NCBI RefSeq assembly: GCF_003286085.1
Contig: NW_020825331.1
Location: forward strand, 744,001-808,000
Direction of reading: 5' to 3'
Length of the DNA: 64,000 bases
DNA from: Drosophila persimilis
Taxonomy: Eukaryota; Arthropoda; Insecta; Diptera; Drosophilidae
Shown: piece after piece, positions 59,863-64,000 of the stretch
Layout: each line of letters opens with the position of its first letter
How positions within the stretch are numbered: the first letter of the stretch is position 1
The notes under the pieces: model-generated
What the model saw: the letters and a program-made list of their open reading frames with translations, nothing else
Told to the model about the DNA's origin: nothing
The model's database searches: none
Made by a program: the position numbers and the translations under genes

Positions 59863-59989
59863 CCAAGATTTACTCTTCTACCGAGACAATCGGGCTCAAT
59901 CGGGCTTTTAGTTTAGTTCGGGCCTCGGGGGTACGAGCTCGGACCCCCTCCCTAGCAGGTTACGTAGCGCTTTTGCCGCCCTCATTTCG

Positions 59990-60072
59990 CCGCCGGGTGT
60001 GGCAGGTCGGTCTGAGCTGCCTGCCACACAAGTATGTCCGGTCCCGGGTTCGATTCCCGGTGGAGGCTGCGT
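59990..60072 (+). mobile_element. third tRNA-like element of a different family
   Basis: TGGCAGGTCGG fits a pol III A box. About 45 bases on, CCGGGTTCGATTCCCGG forms a perfect five-pair T-stem with a seven-base loop and contains a consensus B box. The acceptor stem does not pair and no T-run terminator follows; an A-rich stretch lies at about 60090-60140 instead. This looks like a SINE head or tRNA relic rather than a working tRNA gene. Confidence 0.5.
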
Positions 60073-61200
60073 AGTTCAAGTAGAAAGTGATAGGGGCAAC
60101 TAAATACAACATTCGGAAATATAATATAATAACAACAAAACTAGTCAGGAAAATCATTGCAGGGGAAAATATAGGAATGCAACACGAGCTTTAAAATACG
60201 ATAGGAACCAGAAAGACGACTGTGGAAAAATACAAAAAAATAGAAAAATTGTAACCAGCAAAATAAATCCAAAAAAAAATAGTAAAATAAAAAAAAAAAA
60301 AAAAATTTTTTGTTTTTTTTTCAGGATAATTTTCGCCAATTATTTAAAGGCTGAAAAAGTGAGCAAAAAGTCTTATTTTTTTTGTCAAGATTTTTCATTA
60401 TTTCTTTAGGACGATTTTCGGCCTGCTTCTCGAGGGATAGGCGCAGATGATTTTCGGGTTGTACGTCTTCGACTAGGGGGCTGACTCTGTTGAGGGCACA
60501 TTCTGGGAGTGGGATATGGGATAACGCTCTTCCCGCTGCCGGAGGGCCGTTATTATTTGGTTTTATTATGTAACACGCTCGCAACAAATTGTAAATTCGG
60601 GCTAAGTCGAACACGAAGTCGGGGAAATACTTAGACGAAGATTTGTAATGACAAACTGGCTCTCGGAGTTATCCTTGTTTACCCTAGAGACCCCCCTCCA
60701 CCCGCGCCGTCCAATCTTCTGTGTCTGAGCTTTTCTTTGGCCTCTCTCCTTTCTCTCCATTTCTCCCTCTAATTTTCTCTGGATGTTTTCCTTCAGTTTC
60801 TCCCCTTTTTCTTTTTGGCTTTTTGGCATCGGTTTATTTTTATAGTTATTACACTTTGCCTTTGTCCTGGGCTCCGCTCCGGTCTGGTCCTGGGCTCTGG
60901 TCCTGGCTGTTGCTCTGTCGTTGTGGGTTGGTTGTCTTTATTGTGTCACGCTGTCGCGTCAACTCTTGCCTCAGAGCCAGCCCCATCCCCATCCCCATTC
61001 CCAGTCCCGTCGCCATCCATCGACCAATCCTTGCGGATCCTCTCAAGCACCTTATTGTTCTCATCGCCCATCATCCATCGTCGTCGATTTCTTTGCTTTC
61101 TCTCGTACTTTTTGCTTCTTTGCGGTTTACTTCTGTTGTTGCTTCCTTCTGCTTTTATGCGGTCTCAGTTTTAAAAGGATTAAGCTGTCGTTAGGTTATC

Positions 61201-61252
61201 CCCGCCTCCTCCTCCTCCTCCTCCTCCACCCACAGCAAAAGACGGGTCTCTG

Positions 61253-61287
<35 letters not shown>

Positions 61288-61290
61288 TTC
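61201..61290. repeat. CTC trinucleotide, TGTCTC hexamer and CT microsatellites in series
   Basis: Seven CTC units at about 61207 are followed by TGTCTC units and then pure CT at 61270-61288. Confidence 0.95.
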
Positions 61291-61491
61291 TCTTTTTCTG
61301 TTTCCCTTTGAGTGCGTCTCGACTTTAAGCATCGATTATCCATAAAAAGCTGCAGGCACCGCAGAATCCGAATGCGAATGAAAGCTGAGGTCCTGCCCTG
61401 TCGCCCTGTCCCTGGATGACATGTAGCCAAAGAGACAGTCAAAGAGAGAGGGGGAAGGGCAGATGTAGCAGGGGGGGCTGGCAAATGGTCA

Positions 61492-61492
<1 letters not shown>

Positions 61493-61524
<32 letters not shown>
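61493..61524. repeat. CTG trinucleotide repeat
   Basis: Ten CTG units. On the minus strand this makes a polyalanine or polyglutamine frame with no supporting context. Confidence 0.95.
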
Positions 61525-61525
<1 letters not shown>

Positions 61526-61825
61526 TGGCTTCAGACAAGATGCAGCTTCAGCTTAAATCCTTTATTGATTCAAGATGCAAAATAGATTGCAGAATAAAGG
61601 ATGACAGCTCCCTCGTCCTGCTGGGATACGGGACTTATCATTCAATTGCATTTTGATCAAGGCCCACACTCGCATGAAGAGTGCGTCTAATGGTCCGCCC
61701 AAAAGATATGGACACGGTCCATCACAGAGACTACACTTCGACATTTAACCATAGAAGGGCACCCGATACTGGAAATCAGTATGGAGGTACTACTATATTA
61801 GATTTGTGGGGAAAATGGATGTGTG

Positions 61826-62216
61826 TAACGGCCAGAAGGCAGTGTTTCCGACCCCATAAAGTATATACATATATTCTTGATCAGCTTCAATAGCCGACTC
61901 GATTGAGCCATGTCCGTCCCCATGAGCGCCCAGTGCTCAGAGACTATAAGAGCCAGAGCAATATCCTGACTTCTGTGATATGTCTCAGCCCCACCCCCTT
62001 CCGAACAACCCCTTTTGAAGATACAGAAAAAAGAAAAACCCACAATCATAGAGAGTGACCATATCTACCAGATAGCCGAATCTGGTTCAGATCGGATCAT
62101 TTTTATAGCCAAAAGGAACAAATTAATTCTCGGTCGCCACGCAGCGCCCGAAGACACGCTCAGACGCGTTTTCTGTCTCTATCGCACGCAATCTTTTTCG
62201 TGTCGCTCTTTGTAAG
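61826..62216 (+). mobile_element. dispersed repeat, longer copy
   Basis: It begins near TTCCGACCCCATAAAGTATA, runs through ATTCTTGATCAGC and GAGCCATGTCCGTCC, and continues with GAATCTGGTTCAGATCGGAT and a TCTGTCTCT segment. The right-hand 230 bases are repeated in the same orientation at 55713-55949. The motif set recalls a non-autonomous repeat common in some Drosophila species, but I cannot name the family with certainty. Short open frames inside it are not genes. Confidence 0.6.
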
Positions 62217-62755
62217 CGTCGTCTGCGAAGCGTCACACGATGGGTAACCAGAGACTTCGGCTCTGGCGTCGGTCTCTGACGCGTCATCACGAGCCAAACG
62301 CAGTGGGAACATCTGTGCATGTGTTAGTGCACACGCAATGTGCTTCGACAGAAATGTGTGGTTTGCTTGATTTTCTTCGTTTTTCGTTCTTCGTTTTCAG
62401 AGATCTGATGAATTCAATTTCTGTTTTCTGTTGTGCCGCCAGCATGCTTGAGTGTATGGGTACACACGCATTCTCACGTACTTTGCATTTTCAAAGGAAT
62501 AAAGTTGTAAATTTGAAGGGGCATAAGGGTTTCTTTTTATATTTATGAGGACTCAAGGAAATACAGGAAGTGAGGAGTAAAGAAGAATTACAATGGGATC
62601 GTTTTCACAGCAGGGTGGTGAGCAAGATCCTAAAACGTCGTGGACCAGTTGATTTTTCATCAAGTATGCAACAAAGTTGAGGTGTTTTTTTTTTTATTAA
62701 TTACAGTCCCTTATGGTGTGGAGTCTTCGAAAAAACATATTCTATTATTTTAGCA

Positions 62756-63045
62756 CTAGCTTAAAGTACAGTTTTGGATTTTTAAATAGAGTTTTAGTCG
62801 TGTTTTTAAGATGCGGCTCGCAGATGAGATCTCATAGCGGTCTCGAAAGTAGCAATTTTGGTTCGGTTTTTTTATGTTTTTGCCATAACTTGACCCGTTC
62901 TTTATGAAATCACTCAGAACACACCTAGTTTTACAAATTTGATCACTTATTTTCATTATCGATGGGCCAACTTCCTTCGAGGCTTTTTTTGTCGATTTTT
63001 TGTCCTCTGAAAAGGACTTACCACGACCCAAATTTCTTTCTCGTA
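62756..63045 (-). pseudogene. decayed Tc1-family transposase, N-terminal (DNA-binding) part
   Basis: The minus-strand frame contains GRGKSFSEDKKS, then KISDQICKTRCVLSDFIKN, YGKNIKKPNQNCYFRDRYEI and SASRILKTRL. This matches the layout of the bipartite helix-turn-helix region of Tc1-like transposases: the start GRGK, the motif R.V...FL......YGK, then a basic linker and R.I.R.AS. The GRPR-type linker is eroded (KKPNQN), and the frame breaks at about 62756 with several stops beyond it. No catalytic DDE residues are present in this piece. It is an inactive remnant. Confidence 0.6.
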
Positions 63046-63597
63046 ATAAGGACACTCTAACTGAGGACCACATCCAAAATAAACAATTTTTCAATGTGAA
63101 TATCGTATTTGAGTGCAGCATTTTTTAAGAACGGAAATTTTATTTATGTCAATTAAATTTTTTTCCTCAATCTACTTTGATGAATATTGTTATTATTATT
63201 ATTATTTTTTTTTTTTTTAGTTTATGCTTTAATTTATGGGTATTGTCCATTAGAGTATTTATGGTGCGACAGGCATCTACATTTTTGCTTTGCACATTGC
63301 CGTCGGCAAGCGCCCGATGGACAAGAGATTTGAAATATGTCCACTAGTCGGAATAATTAATTTGACGAAGTATTTTTAGCATAACTTTTTAGTGACTTTA
63401 TTAAGAATCTTCGAGTTATATTTCTTTTAAATATATTACTAATAGAAACTTAAAAATATGGCAACAAATATATTTTCATTCAAACTTAAAAAGATTTTAA
63501 TTAATAAGTAATTTCACAGGTATTTTGACAAGATTGTTTAATATAAAATAAAAAAATTTAAACTTTACAAAAAATAATGACTTAAGCAAAATTGAAT

Positions 63598-63725
63598 AAA
63601 ATATATATCCTCCTTTAGCTTCAATAACTTTTTGTAGTCACCGTGTTAGAGAATCCACTAAATTTTGAAGGATCTCCGGAGATATCGCTTCCCAAAGGGA
63701 AATGAGCTCAGAAATTGGCTTTTCT
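63598..63725 (-). pseudogene. decayed Tc1-family transposase, C-terminal end
   Basis: The minus strand reads KPISELISLWEAISPEILQN and LVDSLTR, then an in-frame TGA, then LQKVIEAKGGYI. This is the conserved C-terminus of Tc1-like transposases (W..I.PE....LVDSMPRR...VI.AKGG..KY). The stop replaces the second Arg of the PRR motif. The piece lies upstream, in the direction of transcription, of the N-terminal fragment at 62756-63045. The two therefore cannot be one simple element in normal order and probably come from two insertions or a rearranged copy. Confidence 0.7.
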
Positions 63726-64000
63726 CTCGTTTTGTTGAATACACATACATATATGTACATATATACTGTATATACATATACATTTTCTTTGATTTCTTTT
63801 TGCAAAAATAAACAAAAAAGTCGAGAGCCGACGGCGTTTACATAATTTTTATAATTTATAATCAATCTGTTTAAAATAAGGAAATAAATGTGTAATTATA
63901 TTATTGTAAAATCAAACAAATAACAGCTTTTATTTGATATCCCACCATGCCCCCGCCCCCTAGCCCGTTCCTCATTTATTTTGCGGCGGTAAACACAAAT

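Larger units (their letters stand above)
60073..61825. other. intergenic; no gene seen
   Basis: Mixed A-rich and T-rich DNA (poly-A at 60289-60305) and pyrimidine-rich repeats. A 97-codon minus frame at 60321-60614 has moderately protein-like composition but no recognised match. Confidence 0.4.

Noticed and set aside
60000-60065. Functional tRNA gene at the perfect T-arm
   Set aside because: The acceptor stem does not pair, no credible anticodon arm was found and no T-run terminator follows.

Overview
The window is animal DNA and, from the proteins it encodes, Drosophila. Its exons spell out the innexin shaking-B (shakB), which lies on chromosome X in D. melanogaster. Intron and splice-site style, dense simple-sequence repeats and transposon relics all fit a Drosophila X-linked (Muller A) euchromatic locus. 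The species cannot be fixed from sequence alone. A dispersed repeat at about 61.8-62.2 kb resembles repeats I associate with non-melanogaster species such as the obscura group, but this is only an impression.

Almost everything belongs to one very large minus-strand gene. Reading from high to low coordinates, the supported shakB coding exons are: 50671-50328 (long N-terminal extension), 30642-30498 (rest of the extension plus the internal start MEFLRGVYAFMQ), 15347-15214 and 15145-14956 (first membrane segment and extracellular loop, version 1), 6036-5677 (a self-contained alternative first exon beginning [10 protein letters not shown], version 2), 1197-1043 (TM2 and cytoplasmic loop) and 566-502 (TM3). 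The remaining exons lie beyond the left edge. All splice phases are consistent. The gene can therefore encode at least three innexins that share a body but differ at the N-terminus: long, MEFL-short and MLDIF. The 20-kb intron between the two most upstream exons holds an excellent recursive-splicing (ratchet) site at 43051/43050. The 15-kb intron from 30.5 to 15.3 kb is strongly strand-skewed, saturated with GA/GT/GATA repeats, and contains one GC-rich candidate coding exon (28264-27848).

Nested inside that first intron on the plus strand is a single-exon glycerol-3-phosphate acyltransferase of the GPAT3/4 family (48551-49804), most like D. melanogaster CG15450. From 55.7 kb to the right edge the sequence changes character. 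It carries a pair of pol III-type tRNA-like elements in opposite orientation, a third tRNA-like element, two copies of a dispersed repeat, and two decayed Tc1-family transposase fragments. A short possible last exon of an unidentified minus-strand gene sits at 57156-57062.

The rest is intron or intergenic DNA with microsatellites and three notable tandem repeats: an 11-bp minisatellite at 35.1-35.7 kb, a 175-bp repeat at 44.6-45.1 kb and a 70-bp direct repeat at 14.3-14.5 kb. Most of the long open frames in the window are low-complexity or chance frames and are not annotated.
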